Shown: positions 11,059 to 25,110, counted from the stretch's first letter. The stretch: DNA of 64,000 nt from Aphrophora alni (GCA_963513935.1 OY740773.1:96085291-96149290), one strand, 5' to 3'. Numbers and translations are program-made. The notes: generated by a model from the letters alone, not told the origin.

Positions 11059-13414
11059 TTCCACTCTCTACTCACCACTTTAATGATACAGGATGAAAAT
11101 AAAATGCACATAATAAATTGATAATAACCTCACAAAACACTTCAACACAGTGTAAACAAAATTATCATCTTTTTCCCACCTCAAGAAGACTGATTTCAAT
11201 CAGTACTACCACAACACTTTTATTTTCACACTAAAAATCCTTTTAGATTTTTAACATAGTTGTATCAGTCATTTCTTCTTTACTATATAATACATTAAAA
11301 ATTATAATTTAAACTCACTTAAGCAATAATAGCCAAGTTTAATTACTGAATTTAATTCTGATTCGCCCTTTTGATAGTGTAACTGCTAAATATAAATTTA
11401 CCATTTCAGCTATGTATAATGGGCGAAATGACAGTTCGCCCCTCTTACATCACTACAAATCCTAAATTGTTTTATCTGATATGCAATAAAGGCGAATAGA
11501 CATTCGCCCTTCTTACATGACATAAATATTGAAAAATCGTATTCGTCCATATTACAGGGGCTTGTATCCTAGCAACTAATTGAGATACACATTCGCCTCT
11601 TTTACATGACTGTTCTCCTTGAAGAGGAGATTCAAAAAAGGCAAAAATGTCAAAATCGCCCGATTTGTCGAATTCGCCATTCTTACATAACACCGACGAA
11701 ATGCCTGTCGCAGATCTATTTGAAAATGTCAATATCAAAATGGAAAGAAAAACGAAACTATTGAAAATTAACTCTTTTCCTATTTAAATCCGATAATTAT
11801 TCTTTTTTTTCCTTCTAAATTAATAAAATATTAACAAAAACATTAATATATTTCTCATTTAAATTTTATAAAAACAGATTTTAGTTTATATGTTTATATT
11901 TAAAACTCCTCAAATTAAGTTTAAATTATGAAAGTAAAATAAACCAAAATTAAAATTCCAACCATTGATGCTATTTGGACAATACAAAAGTCATAATTTA
12001 ACTTAAATTACAAGTTTCAGAAATATTTTTTTACACCTAAAAAGCAGAGAATTTGAAGAAATACGTATTTTAAAAATCTTATCACGGAAAGTATTTTTCA
12101 AAACACCTGCCTTATCGTTTACATTTGTTTTGAAATAGTTGGATATTATTTTATAAAGTTTGTACTTGTTAAAAAAATAAATAGATTTTGTTTAATCTAT
12201 ATTCACATGGGAGAAAACTTTGCTTATAAATCAAACAAGATACAAACTTCCATTTCACGTAAAACTTGTAATCCAATATTTTCATTACGCAGTTTGCAGT
12301 TTCTGAACAGTTGTATCGACTTTAATGATTTTAATCATTTTATTTAGTAAAATTTATTTATCATACACTAAAATTGTACAAGTTACAGGTTTTAAAACTT
12401 TAATTGACACTGCTAAATCATAAAACTGGACAACATCAATTTATACTCTTTAAGAATTTGAATACAAAATTTAAGGGAAATTTTACTTGAAAACGTAATT
12501 CCAAACAATAAATTATTATCGTCGATATAATTATTTTAGTGAGATTGAACCACAGGGGGAAACTAAAGCTTCATGAAACATTGATGATGCATTTTCTTAC
12601 GTCCTTGATTAGAGTCTCAATGATTTGTCTACAAGTAACTACAGAAGATAATAACTTAATTATTGCATGAACCGTTTTCAATCAAATAAATGACGTGAGT
12701 GTTTTGGAAAATTATGCGTTTCATTTGACAGAACTTTTATGAGCATTAAATTGGTTTTATGTATAAACTGAATAGATTATGTTATCCCTCGGGAATTCAT
12801 TCATTTCCTCGTATACAACAGTATAGAAGATAAATTATTTATATCTCAATAAATTTAACATTTTTTATCTTGCTTGAGAGGAGGCTGAAACTCGAAAAAA
12901 ATATTTATAACAATTTATATTTTATTATGAAACTAGAGCTGTTCCTGAATCCAATGTTGTATGCATTTGTGAAGTTTGGATGTTTATTTCATGTTTGCAA
13001 AGATGAAAACTATCAGAATGAAATAATAAACACAAAAATTATATCCCAAAAGTTATACAGTTCATCTATTTGAAAAATGAAATAACAATAATTTGAATAA
13101 AAATGCGAATTGTGTACCATATCGGCCTATCGTCCAAGTTGATACTTTTTGGTCACGTTGTTTCTTACGTTTTCTCAACTACAACAAAAATCCGATTATT
13201 TTAGAATTGAACAACTTTTTCTCAGGAACCATTCATATATTGCAAACAATTTTGGTTATAACAAATTGCATAAATTTAGTCATTTTGTAATGATTATTAT
13301 TGTTATTATTATTATTAACATTATCAATAATGTTAAAACAACGTCAAATTTTTAACTACTGAAATAGCTCATTGCATTTTTTTTTCCTATCCCTCCTTTC
13401 AGAAATGTTTCAAT
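11059..13414. other. Spacer between copies A and B
   Basis: This 2.4 kb stretch is not part of the A/B duplication and has no recognisable coding sequence. It holds the hairpin array described separately (11361-11690). A short ATT-rich run lies near 13292-13317, and a pyrimidine-rich stretch ending CCTCCTTTCAG lies just before copy B starts. Otherwise I see only AT-rich DNA. Confidence 0.7.
11361..11690. repeat. Irregular array of TTCGCC-centred hairpins
   Basis: The motif ATTCGCC followed by a pyrimidine run and TTACAT(G)AC occurs at about 11361 (partial), 11434, 11502, 11541 (degenerate), 11591 and 11672, at uneven spacing of about 40-80 bases. Two occurrences are perfect short palindromes: GGGCGAAATGACAGTTCGCC near 11421 and GGCGAATAGACATTCGCC at 11491-11508. 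This looks like a decayed tandem repeat with a self-complementary core. Its function is unknown. Confidence 0.7.
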
Positions 13415-16400
13415 ATAAAATGCTCAGATGATGACTTATTTACTGTTACTATTCAAGTAAAAGAAAGAAAATAATTCGGTCAGTGGTTTTTAAGGAAATT
13501 GTCCTTATATTAGCTTGGACTAGTATAGGGATTTTGCCTCCCCTTCATTAAAATAAGTATTTTATTAAATAAAATATTTTACAGTTATTAACTAAACAAA
13601 TGTAATTTTGTAAAAGGATTTCTGCTAACGAAACAATTTTACAATGTCGTACAAGGTCAACTTCTTGTCATCACTTAGAAGCAAATCTGCTGTGGAGAAA
13701 GTGGATCTCCGTTTCATTTATTTATTGTAAAACTTTAACAAATGTTACTCAGTATATTAAATGTAAATATAATATAATTTGGATAACTTATTTGGTTGTT
13801 TATATTAATTATTTTATATTCTAGGACAATAAATTACTCCATGTTTAATTTCTTTGAAATAACAAATATATAAAGGGGCGATCGTAAAGTCTTCAATGAT
13901 CTTATCACGAAATCCGATTATTTTATAAACAGCAGGGTTTCATGTAATGTTACCTAAAATTAAAACTTGTTTCATAAGCTTAGTTTCCTAATAAATGTTT
14001 CCACATTTTTTTACGATGTGACTGTAGTAATTCTGCATTAGTTAAAGAATTTGAAATTATATTAAAAATTAAATAACATTACTCAATATAAGAATATAAA
14101 TATATAATTTTTTCACGATTTTCTTTTTAAATCTTTAATGAAATTTTCAAATATTTTCATATATTGTAACATATCAAGGCACATTACTCAGAAAATTAAT
14201 TCAAATAACTACATCAAACAATATTGAAGACATTTTTGACAAATGCAATTGACACACATATTTGAAAATTAATTTTAAATAGTCTGGAAAAATACGTTTT
14301 ATCAATAACTCAAATATTGTAATAAATCCAGATACTTTCTCCATATTTTAAAATTTTGTTAAATACACAAAACATACATAATTGATAGGATTCAATTGAA
14401 TTGTAATACATAAAACTCCTTGTTACAGTGTTAGAAATAATATGTTCTAAATGTTGAAATTAATGTGATAAATCGTTCATTTTCCATGCACTTCAATCTA
14501 TACCGTAATTAATTCATTGTACAGTCATCACTAATTGGTTTTGTTTGAATTTATAGTTTGTTTTATGAGATTTTAATTAAATCGTACCATATAAAGCGTT
14601 CAATAAAATTTACAAAATGGCAATGACAACTTTACGCTGAAATTAGGCAAAATACTTCCTTTAGTTGTCGCACTCAAAAAGTCTAATCCTCGTATAGAAT
14701 GAGTGGAATACAATGAGGTTACTCAATGTTAACTTACCGTCCACCCTCAATGGAAAATTTGGATCGGAACATTGTATCTACGTGTTAGTTAAAAAATTTT
14801 CATCCTATTTGCTGAGGTATTTGCTACAGGTGAAGTAATAATTAAATAACAAATGTTGTAGGATTGAATCAATTTAGCAAATACAATATTTATAGAAATA
14901 TAAGTAATTGAGTAATTGCATTAGAAAATTATAATTATCGATGTGAAATAAATGTTGTTAGAAAGAATTAAGACGCATACCAGATTAACCGTGTTAATAA
15001 CGAATTCTGAAAATGAAATTGAAATACCTTCTTTTTTATAAATATCACTTATATCACTTTTTTAGTTTTTCTTTTTTTATAAATATCACTCATTTTCAAA
15101 GTTAATTATATTTTATTACGGCAAGTTTTTGTTATGTCATCGTTTTTAACGTCATAAAAGTAGCTAGTTTTTCTTAGAGATTAAAAAAAACTAAATTAAT
15201 TTTGTCAAGGACATTTCACTTTGTAGTCAAAATTTTAAGAAATAAACATTATGTATTTTGAAGTAATAAAGTTAAGAGTATTAATGCAGAATTTTTGTTT
15301 AGTATAAATCTCTTGTTGAACAATTCTTAATAATTGTCTTACCTTATTTAGATAAAGTTAAACATATGTTTTATTTGTTGTGTTTATTTTATAATATAGA
15401 GTTAAAGTTCTTAATGTCCAAAATTTTTTATTGTAGTGTTAAATAGCTTTAAAATAGTTGAAATCATTTAAAACTTAATTAACCATTAGACAAACGTCCA
15501 TAAAACAAAAGTAAATAATTTAATTTTTCACGCCCGTAACAAACAACTTCTTTTGTCTCAATAATTATTTTGCAAAAAATATATTCTTGAGTTATTATTT
15601 TATAAACTTAAATTACTCACTCGTTATATTATGAGTAATCCACTCCAATTTAATTATTTTAAAATGTAATAAAATGGTTACACTTTTTACCTTCTTTAAC
15701 TTCTGTTATTAATCTCTGATATTTATTTATTTAAGTTGTACGAGAGGACTAGCTTTCGTGAATAGAATGATGTTTTCATATTGCACTCTTACCAGCAGCG
15801 GAACACAAATTTCCAGCATATACAATGGCTGGTTCAACTGATATTCTTGAACTCTAATACGCTGCTGGCGTTGTCATTGTTCTTCTAGAAACAAAGCATA
15901 AAATAAGTTTGCTAACAATGGATTTTCCTTTTACATTTACAGTACGACAGTTCGGTAAATTTAAATTTAAACCATAAGTGAAGTATAAGAAATTACAGAC
16001 GAATCTAATATTTTTACTACAATGTTTTTTTTTTTTTTTTTTACTCTATTTTTTGGTCAAAAATGAAATTTGTTCAATGTTTTACATTTTAGAGTGTATA
16101 TCTCATGTACTAAATTTATTTAGCTTAAATATGGGATTTATATCAGTTGTATTTGATTAAATCTTGAATGATTTTTTTACAGATCCAATTATTCGTTAAA
16201 TTAATAAAATACCCATGAATCCAGGTAACCCTGGGATATATTATTAAATTCTGTAACAGAATTTCCCTTTTTTCAAATATTGTTGTAGATTGTTGTACAA
16301 CTTCAAGCCAATGTGGTGCACATCGTGTTTTAAATTTAGTATATGAATTGGAACTACAGTATGTCTTTCGTAATGTTGGTGGAGTGTGACACAAATATGG

Positions 16401-17722
16401 TAGTTTTTTAAAAAACAATAAAAAGAGTAAAATGTAAAATTTCTATTTTTTCTGGTACCGATAATTTGACAGACTCTACAGAAATACCCTAAATAAATAC
16501 TGAACTTGATGGTGAATAAAATGTAAATATGTAAAATATAACGAAATGCAGAACAATCTGAAATAAATTTAGCATAAACAGAACTGATATGATTATTTCA
16601 TTTTAGGAATATTACCAACTCATGAAACTTTGAAGAGTCTGCATCTTGTTTAGATAAGTTATTCAATTTAAGCTCGATATGAGTTAAATTTTACGTTTAT
16701 GTTTCAACAAATATAGAAGATCTTTTATATTTTTAATGAAATTTAATTATATATGCATTATTTTCCTTTGAATATAGCACATACTAACAACGACATAGTA
16801 GATATAGTAGTTTAGAAAGATAGTAATTACTATAATACGAGTATAATTGCCGAAACAAACTGTTAACGTATTTGATTCAATTTGTAAAAATTTATTTTCA
16901 TAAATCATTTAATAATGGAGGAGTGTATGAATAATGATTGTGTACCAGTGAAAGCTACTATGAAGGAATGTACGTAGTTCTATGGTTTAGTGATGAAATT
17001 GTCTCATTTTTGTTCTGCTTTTGTATTTTTAGCAGGTAGTTGTTGTTTTGGTTTGCTTATATAAAGTAATCATTTAACCTAATGTTTAGAAGCTGTTCAG
17101 AATTATTTTTCTATAGATTCCTATGTGGGTTTAATGTTTATTTAGTGTGAACTCGGTCAGCTGTATTTTTCCCCTCTCAATTTAACTACTAAACTTTTGT
17201 TGTTAAATGCTTATGTACAATTATTTCATTTATTTTTTTCTACCGCGAGTTATTATTTCTTTCTAATTTTTAGAAATTTTCTAATTGGAAATAGAACATA
17301 TATTAGTTTATTCTTAGACCAAGACTTAGTAAATTTTAAGATTTTTGTAAATAAAACCATTCAATTTTAAAAATTCATCAAGTGAGCTTGTATCAGCTAC
17401 TGAAAATTCTTGACTAAAATAATTAACGTCAGGCACTTGGGATTTATTATTCACTTACACTGAGTTGTATAATTAGGTAATATTTTGTCCTACGAAATGA
17501 AAATACGTTTGACTTTGTGGTTGTATTTTATCGTTATTTTTATAAGAAAATTTAGACTATTAATTTTTTAAACAAAGTTAAGAATTTGTATTTAATAATA
17601 AAGCAAATAAATGACGTGTGAATTTTTTTCATATCCTTGTAGAATAATTTCAAGTAACCAATACGAACACAGTAAAGGGACCCATTTATAAATGCATGGT
17701 ACTTTAAGATAATGAAAGACGT

Positions 17723-17726
17723 TTAA
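17723..17726. other. Unoccupied TTAA target site matching the piggyBac insertion in copy A
   Basis: The context GAAAGACGTTTAAGAATATA is the uninterrupted form of the junction at 4669-4673. It shows that the piggyBac end entered copy A after the A/B duplication, or that the copies represent different alleles at this point. Confidence 0.85.
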
Positions 17727-17759
17727 GAATATAAATTTATTTTATTTTTTGTATAATAT

Positions 17760-19543
17760 GCATGCTTCACCAGCATTTAAATTATTTCCCATTTAGTTTT
17801 TTACGCGATAAAACAAAATATTTATTTTAAACTTGCCCCAGAGCATAGTGGCTTGTCTGTTTTATCGTTATATGAAACATTTATGCAACAAACACAACAG
17901 TGGAGAGGAAACGGGAGGAGGGGATGTGGTACGACATAATTCATTGAAGTTGTCAGGTTTAGTGTCCATTTATTTAGCTGTCTAATTCCAGTTTTTAGAA
18001 AGTTCCTGACATTTGCTAGTTTACCTGCCACAATCTCTTATTTCAGGGAAAGGAAATGTGGCTTTAGAAACTATAGTGGATGATACGTAAGGAGTTTCAC
18101 TGTATGGACGACAACAGACAATGTTTAGGCAAGCATTATGAACTTGGGTGAAGGATCCAACCGACCATAATTAGAAGGGTAATGATAATTCTGTGATGAA
18201 GGAACAACCTGTAAACTACTCATTAGGCAGACATCCTGAATGTTTAGGAGCTATAACCAATTTATCACTATCAGTAGATGAGCAGGAGGGACAACCTATA
18301 GAATAAGAGTAAGCAGGAGTAATGATTGTCCTCAAGGACAACCAACAGATCGCGGTTAGGCAGGGGTTCTGAATCTGCTGGAAGAACAAACAACATACTA
18401 CATTTAAATGTGTAATCGAATTTGTAAAAATACCTGCTGTTTCATTACCAAGAAATATAATTCAATGACATACTAACTGTTAAAGTCGAGCTGTTTAACA
18501 AAATTACTGGTTTAATATTTTTTTACTTCACAAAATAAAGCTTCGGTTTTGTATAGTCTGAATACCAACATAGTTTTTTTTTAATACATTTATATAGTTA
18601 TTACTATTTTGTACAATACTCAGATTGTACTCACATATTATTGAGTACGGGAATGACAAGGTATCCTAGCAAGAACTAAACTTCATTTAATCTATTTTTG
18701 AGTTGAATCCCACTCTTATATCTTTACTATGAGCTCTTTGTTGACCAACTATTGTTCTCTTCCGCCCTGACACTTTAAAACTATTTACACTTTAAAACAG
18801 TAATTTTGTTAAACAGCTCGACTTTAACAGTTAGTATGTCATTTAATTATATTTCTTGGTAATCAAACAGCAGGTATTTTTACAAATTCGATTACACAAT
18901 TAAATGTAGTCTGTTGTTTGTTCTTCCAGCAGATTTAGAACCCCTGCCTAACCGCGATCTGTTAATTGTCCTTGGGGACAATCATTACTCCTGCTAACTC
19001 TTATTCCATGGGTTGTCCCTCCTGCTTATCTACTGATAGTGATATATTAGTTATTGCTCCTAAACATTCAGGATGTCTGCCTAATGAGTAGTTTACAGGT
19101 TGTTCCTTCATCACAGGATTATAATTACCCTTCTAATTATGGTCCGTTGGATCCTTCACCCAAGTTCATAATGCTTGCCTAAACATTGTCTGTTGTCGTC
19201 CATACAGTGAAACTCCTTACGTCTCATCCACTATAATTTCTAAAGCCACATTTCCTTTCCCTGAAATAAGGGACTGTGGCAGGTAAACTAGAAAATGTCA
19301 GGAACTTTCTAAAAACTGGAATTAGACGTCTAAATAAATAGACACTAAACCTGACAACTTCAATGAGTTATGTCGTACCATCCCCTCCTCCCGTTTCCTC
19401 TCCACTGTTGTGTTTGTTGCATATTGTTTCATATAACGATAAACAGACAAGCCACTATGCTCTGGGGCAAGTTTAAAATAAATATTTTGTTTTATCGCGT
19501 ATAAAACTAAATGGGAAATAATTTAAATGCGGGTGAAGCATGC
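17760..19543. mobile_element. Foldback element 1 (copy B)
   Basis: This is the same structure as 5772-7559: it begins GCATGCTTCACCAGC, ends GGGTGAAGCATGC, and has a loop between roughly 18510 and 18800. Its position and flanks are identical to those in copy A, so it was in place before the duplication. The many scattered differences between the arms show they are not being kept identical. Confidence 0.88.
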
Positions 19544-20992
19544 AATTTTATTTCTATTATTATTTATACGTTTTTTTTTATTAACGGAATTGTATTTTTT
19601 GGAACGTAGGTCCGTGACCACGAAATGAGACCCGATTCTGGCCTTTAGAAAAAAAAATGTAATTATTAAAATTTAGTTATAATGATTTTAAGAGATTAAA
19701 AACCCTCAGATTGCTTTTTGATGATTTCGCCATTAACATTTCAGATAATCTTAAATGTATTGCCAAAGTTGTACCAAAGTTAATTCATTTTCTATTTTGT
19801 TTATATTATTGGAATAAAAACATTAATTTTTGTTACCTAATACTTAAAACAAAATTCAGCGTAGATTAAGTGTGAATATAAATAATACACTAAAACAATC
19901 ATACATTGATTTTCTTTCTCAAACTAAATTTTCATTTCGATGATCTAATGGTTCCTCAACTATCTACACTCTTAGTTATACATAGCAATGGCAAAAGTAT
20001 CAATTTAAAGCTTATCTCTTTTATTTAGGTTGTGAATGACAAAAGTTCCCAACGACGATAACGCAAAGCTATAAATCAACCAACATCTGTCTTGTTTCGG
20101 CTTGTAAATGTGTTCGTTCAAGAGTAAAATGTCGCTCCAGCAACACAAAATCGAGGACGTACTATAAATCGATTCTATTGCATGCACTGAACGTTCAATA
20201 ATGACATCCAAAGTAATATTTCTTTGAAATAGAAAAAAGATTAAAAATATGGATATTAAATAATTTGCAATACAGTAAGTATCTTTACATACTTGTATAC
20301 AAAAAAAGAAAAGTAAATTGGAAATGAAAAACACTTAATTATCATTCATATTTTATTTGATTTATTATTGTTTTGTTCAAATTAATACAATAAGTAATCA
20401 GAAATAAAAGGAAACTTACCTTTTGAAGAACCGATTACTCATAGTAATACAATTTTCAATATATAATCAGTATTTTCTTAACCATCAGAAGAGTATTACG
20501 ACGGCCAGTTTGTAAATCAGAATAGTTAAAATAAAATATAAATGGGTATGAAAAACCAACACTACAAATTAGTCGTTCTCTTTGATCTATGGTTTTACAA
20601 ATTCACAGATTGAATAAATGTGGACGAGTCATAAATCTACCATTTCATCTTCAATACTTATAGGCACTTCTACGCTGAATTTTGGTTTAAATATTAGGTA
20701 ACAAAACTAATGCTTTCAATCCAATAATATTATAAACAAAATAGAAATTCAGTTAACTTTGGTACATCTTTAGCAATATATTTAAGATTATCTGACTTGG
20801 TAATGGCAAAATCTTCAAAACGCTATTTGAGGGTTCTTAATCTCTTAGCCTCATTGTAATCTAAATATTAATAATTACATTTTTTTCTAAAGGCCTGAAT
20901 AGGTTCTCATTTCGTAGTCACGGACCTACGTTCCAAAAAATACAATTCCATTATTAAACAAACAAACGTATAAATAATAAGAGACATAAAAT
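19544..20992. mobile_element. Foldback element 2 (copy B), full-length arms
   Basis: The left arm starts with an AATTTTATTTCTATTATTAT stretch. The right arm ends with CGTATAAATAATAAGAGACA followed by TAAAATT, its reverse complement. Copy A lost about 45 bases of this right tip, so copy B shows the complete arms (about 19544-19865 and 20670-20992). Patch Z sits between the arms at 20020-20205. Confidence 0.85.
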
Positions 20993-23080
20993 TCTTCATA
21001 TTAGTTACATTTCATTATTTAAAACAAATACTTTAAATTGTAACCAACTGAGTTTAATATTTACCTTGCGACAAAATTATATAAGTTAAATCTCAAATAA
21101 GAATCTCAATATTTTTTTCGGACGACTGGAAGAGAAAAGGCATTTTTGAAGAGAAAAGGTACAGAAATAAAAAATTTCGGGATCCAAGAACGCTTTATAC
21201 GTTCTTTATACGTACACTAAAGGGTACTAAATTGAATTTCTATAATATTTTATGTAAAGTGCAACAACAATTATTAAATTTACACCACAGCCTTTACATC
21301 ACATATACCTCCAAAAGTCAACCGACTCAAATGGCAGTTGTCGGGTAATGCAAAAACACTCTTCCAGACTTGTGCCTTAGTCACTATAAATATAATTACT
21401 TATATACCAAATTGTTTTTTATAAAAGTATTACATATCTTTTTGTGGTAAGACAAGTATTATATCATGATAATTTTATTAAGATTGTTGATTTTTATGAA
21501 TAGTTATAACTTTTATATTGCTTAATAATAAATGTGTTTTTACTTACTGCACAACAAAATCTAACAATGTATACTGATCAAACCTAAACACCCTCCCGCT
21601 CCATATACTTAAGATGGACATAACCTTAAAAAACCAAAACAATTACCTACACATAATCTATCAGATCCTATAGGCTACTTAAATGTAAAATAATAACTTC
21701 AAATTTAAAAAAATTATGTGTAATATTACAATGTAATTTAATATTATGTAGAGTTCTCAAAGTTTTATAAATTATGATGATAATCATTTTATCGAAATGT
21801 ATTTAGGAGAAAAAATAATAATAATTACTGTGTTATTAAATTTTGTTCCTATTAATGTAGTTAGGGGAGTTATTCATTTGTTGTGTGGATTAAACTTCAA
21901 TGCTCCTTTAGAAAGCTCAAATTGTAATTGAGAAATCTTCCACAGTAATCAAACTAAGTATAAGAACTCATCACTTAAATAAATTATTTGACTTTTGTGA
22001 TTTAGAAATATGAATTTAACAATAATTGTAGTAATGATGCCTATGATTTTGTAATAAATAATATTGATATAATCAAACAACAAAATAAACTTCATAGAAG
22101 TAAAAACTTATTGAGGCCATGTTATTATTATTATCTAATTCTGTTTACATAAAAAAAAAACAATGTATGTCTCAAATAGTTTTTTTATTCTATTTTTAAA
22201 GAAGACATGTTTACGAAAACTTAGATAGTTTTATTATCAAGAGTTTTTTTAATAAAGGTCTGCAAAACTTCACGTTTACTTTATATGACAGATACTATAT
22301 TATATGAGTTTGAACAAAGACAGGATCTGGAACAAAGTGGGGTGGAGGAGGGATCCAGTGCACTTTATAGCACAGTTAACTCATGATGAAGGAAACAAAG
22401 GTCTCTAATAAATCTTTGTGCACTTTTATGCTGAGTTTCAGAGAGACTTGCATTATTATTATTTTTTCTTAGTGTTTACTTTGGAAAAATGTACAAATCT
22501 AATGTAATGTACGTAAAACCACTAATCTAATAGTTACATTGTCAAATACGGGAAGTGAAAACACATAAATACAAACATCGCCTTTATTTAGCGGAAGTAC
22601 TTTTGTGTTATATACTGTATTATATTAAAATTATTTTTAAAACCAAATAAATCCTTTTCTGTATTTGAACTTACAGAACATGCTATATTATAATATTTTT
22701 TAACGTAACTGATTTTGTATTTTTCTGTTTATCGAATTTGTTTCAACACTTAATTATAAACAAAGTTTAGAAATTTTGAATAACAATGAAATGTATAAAT
22801 TATAAGAAACGATAGGGTTAAATTAATTGAGATAGAAACATAATGTAAAACGAAAGTGTGAACGAAGTAAGTGGTTATGATTTTGCTTCATCACCACTGC
22901 ACAAACATCTTCAGCTCTAAAGTAAAGTGTCAATTGAAATAAAATACCAAGAGGCTAGGAGTAAAGAAAAGGAAACAGATTCCTAACATGGAATTAAGTT
23001 TATGGGGACGCAGGAACATTTTAGTTTATATTTATTTATTTAAACGTATATAATGTTTTTTTAAACTTAAATTTTAAGGG

Positions 23081-23463
23081 TATAAGACAATATATTAAGC
23101 TATTTTATTTTCCGTTCAGTAACTTCAAAAAACTAAAGATCTAAATGTCTTAATTAACTAAACAGACACAATCTGTCAACAACATTTTACCAACTACATG
23201 TATAATATAATATAAAGTCTAATTTATGTGATGTCTAAAAAACCCAAATTAACCGTAACTAAAAGTATATTTTATAAAAATTTAACAAAATTGTACTAAC
23301 CTTAACTAACCTTAACATGTATGCTCTGTATGTCAAGAATAGCAATTCGACTTTCATTTTTAACTGATCTTTAGGTTTCGTGGCCTCATAAAACCGAAAA
23401 ATTGATATTTAACGCGCCGCCGTAGATGTCTGTCTTTACGTAAGCACAGTGGCTGTCACTTAA
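23081..23463. other. AT-rich DNA between copy B and the TTAA-flanked transposon
   Basis: No coding signal is seen. A short GC-richer patch (GATATTTAACGCGCCGCCG) lies at 23405-23423, just before the element's TTAA. Confidence 0.6.
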
Positions 23464-23770
23464 GGGGGGCCGGATGGCCCTATCTCGCCAATGTTAAATT
23501 GTTAAAGTTTATGTACCTTTTTCTCAGAAAGTATACAAGATATCAACATATAGTTTTTTTTATTTGTTTTATTACCCTTTTCTTAAAACTTTGACCAGGG
23601 GATTTTAATTTGTTTAAAAATTCAGATTTTTTTTGTATTTTAAAATAATGCCAAAAAATTCATGTTTTACAAAATTTTTTGTAAAATAAAATTATTTATA
23701 ACAAACATTTTGTAAAATGCCCGTGTCAAAATGTGCACTTTGACCTTCCCTATAAAACAAAAAAAATTCA

Positions 23771-24760
23771 TTAAGCTATCTTTAGTAGTTCCTGAGAAAA
23801 AGGTACATGAGTGCAAAAAATCACAACTTTCGGGAAATCACATTTAAATTTATTCGCCCATGCAAATACAAAACATACACTTAATAAGTGCATTCCAGCC
23901 CCATATGCTGGGTTGTCGGGGTCCTCCTGTGCTTCATAGTCATCTTCCAACCGCCTTTTAGCCAAAGTTGAGCTTTGCCGGCATTTTTTCTCCAATTCGT
24001 CAATAGCTTTTTCCGCTTTTGCGATTCTTGACTCGTCGAGTTTTTTTAGGACACTAACACAGTTCACTCCCGGAACAATGCCTAGCTTTGTTAAAATCTT
24101 ACACCTAGCTAGGTTTCCCAAGTTAAAACAAGCTAATGCCTCAAATACACCAAACTCAAGTGTGTCTCGCAATACAAATGTTCTTTTATGTAAGCGTGAC
24201 CAGATCATGTTATTGAGTGACTCGCTCGGATTTTTTGTACCGCCATGTAAACATTTTTTTAGAAGTTCTGGAGCGGCTAAGTCTATGAAAATGGGCTTTA
24301 TTTCAGTCATTACACTGGTAGGAAGATGGAAATGTGCATTATGGTCATAGATTTCATTCCCCAAGCTTGCTTTTTGGAATTTGCACCAACTTTGTTCACC
24401 GTTAGGGCAAAGACCATGTGTCGGTTCATGATTACTGGAAGCTACATGAAAATATAAAGCCCATACAGCCTCTTTCATCTGTTGTAGGCTACTAGGGTTT
24501 CGCTTAATTGCAAGGCCATAATATATTGCAATTTGTTTAATTGCTGCTCCGGTAAGTCTGCCACGACCTCCAATTGTTTTGCCGTCAGAAAGTTCTTGCT
24601 TGCCTCTCTTGCTCTTCAAATTGAGTAGTCGTGTGGACATTCTCTTTTGAACATGTCCAACACATTCCAATTTTTCAATTGTGAATACCGGGCCATCCGG
24701 TTTGAGCTGTGACACAGTAGAGAAGGAAGCTGTATCACCGTCACCTAGATAGTTCTTATA
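23771..24760 (-). pseudogene. Mutator/Kolobok-like transposase, catalytic core and C-terminal part
   Basis: The minus-strand frame contains NYLGDGDTASFSTV (GDGD at 24734-24745), then LECVGHVQKRM, a GGRGRLT segment and YYGLAIKRN. Further on come ALYFH and WCKFQKA, and NPSESLNN with its glutamate at 24221-24223. In insect Mutator-like transposases these supply the second aspartate and final glutamate of the DDE triad. The C-terminal part has a short lysine/glutamate-rich segment that may be helical, then DPDNPAYGAGMH near 23900. The frame has no stop codon until TAG-type closure at 23771, so decay is slight. The apparent start at 24715 is a GTG inside the conserved motif, not a true start. It is separated from the N-terminal piece by a frameshift. 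Confidence 0.82.
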
Positions 24761-25110
24761 TCATAAAGCATTCTGGACCCCATGTAGTTAGCCTTACAAT
24801 TGGCCTGGTGTTCTTTTTGAAATCTTTTTGGGCATCTGCAGTGCTTGGATAAGTCTTTAGCATCCAATACTTTACCTGTAGACACACTGATTGCAGTCAC
24901 GACTCCATTTAGGGACGTTTGTCCACGCTTCTGCCATGAACCGTCCAGCGCAATAGTGATATCCCTACTTTTATCAGCCAAATCACCATTTTCACTATTT
25001 TCTACTTGCACAGCTTCCTCTGCAGCTGATTTCATTGATTTCAAGCACCCTTCTTTGGTTGCATCAAAGTAAAAGATATATACAAGTGGTTGTATTTTTC
25101 ACAACAAAAA
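24745..25110 (-). pseudogene. Mutator/Kolobok-like transposase, N-terminal part of the catalytic domain
   Basis: The minus-strand frame reads SMKSAAEEAVQ, then DITIALDGSWQKRG with the first catalytic aspartate at 24943-24945. SLNGVVTAISVSTGKVLD and a CRCP...C zinc-ligand-like patch follow. It ends at TAG two codons after RMLYDI, where the downstream GDGD motif continues in another frame; a single missing base near 24755 would explain the shift. The interval between NYMGS and RMLYDI seems shorter than in relatives, suggesting a further small deletion. Upstream the frame closes at a TGA near 25110, only about 150 bases from the terminal repeat, so the usual N-terminal region is gone. Confidence 0.8.

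Larger units (their letters stand above)
13415..23080 (+). repeat. Copy B of the long direct duplication
   Basis: It matches 1-11058 from ATAAAATGCTCAGATGATGA onward and ends in a homologous run near TATATAATGTTTTTTTAAA. It lacks the 303-bp segment and the piggyBac insertion. Its own differences are small, for example a local duplication near 15045-15090 and a shortened region near 16500. Outside its two foldback structures it is AT-rich and without supported genes. Patch Z is at about 20020-20205 and patch W at about 22310-22400. Confidence 0.93.

Noticed and set aside
20005..20334. 109-codon minus-strand frame across patch Z in copy B (shorter in copy A)
   Set aside because: The homologous DNA in C and Q has stops and shifts; hydrophobic residues follow from AT-rich codons. 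No supported protein.
24078..24350. Plus-strand frames opposite the Mutator/Kolobok-like transposase
   Set aside because: Antisense shadows of the transposase relic.
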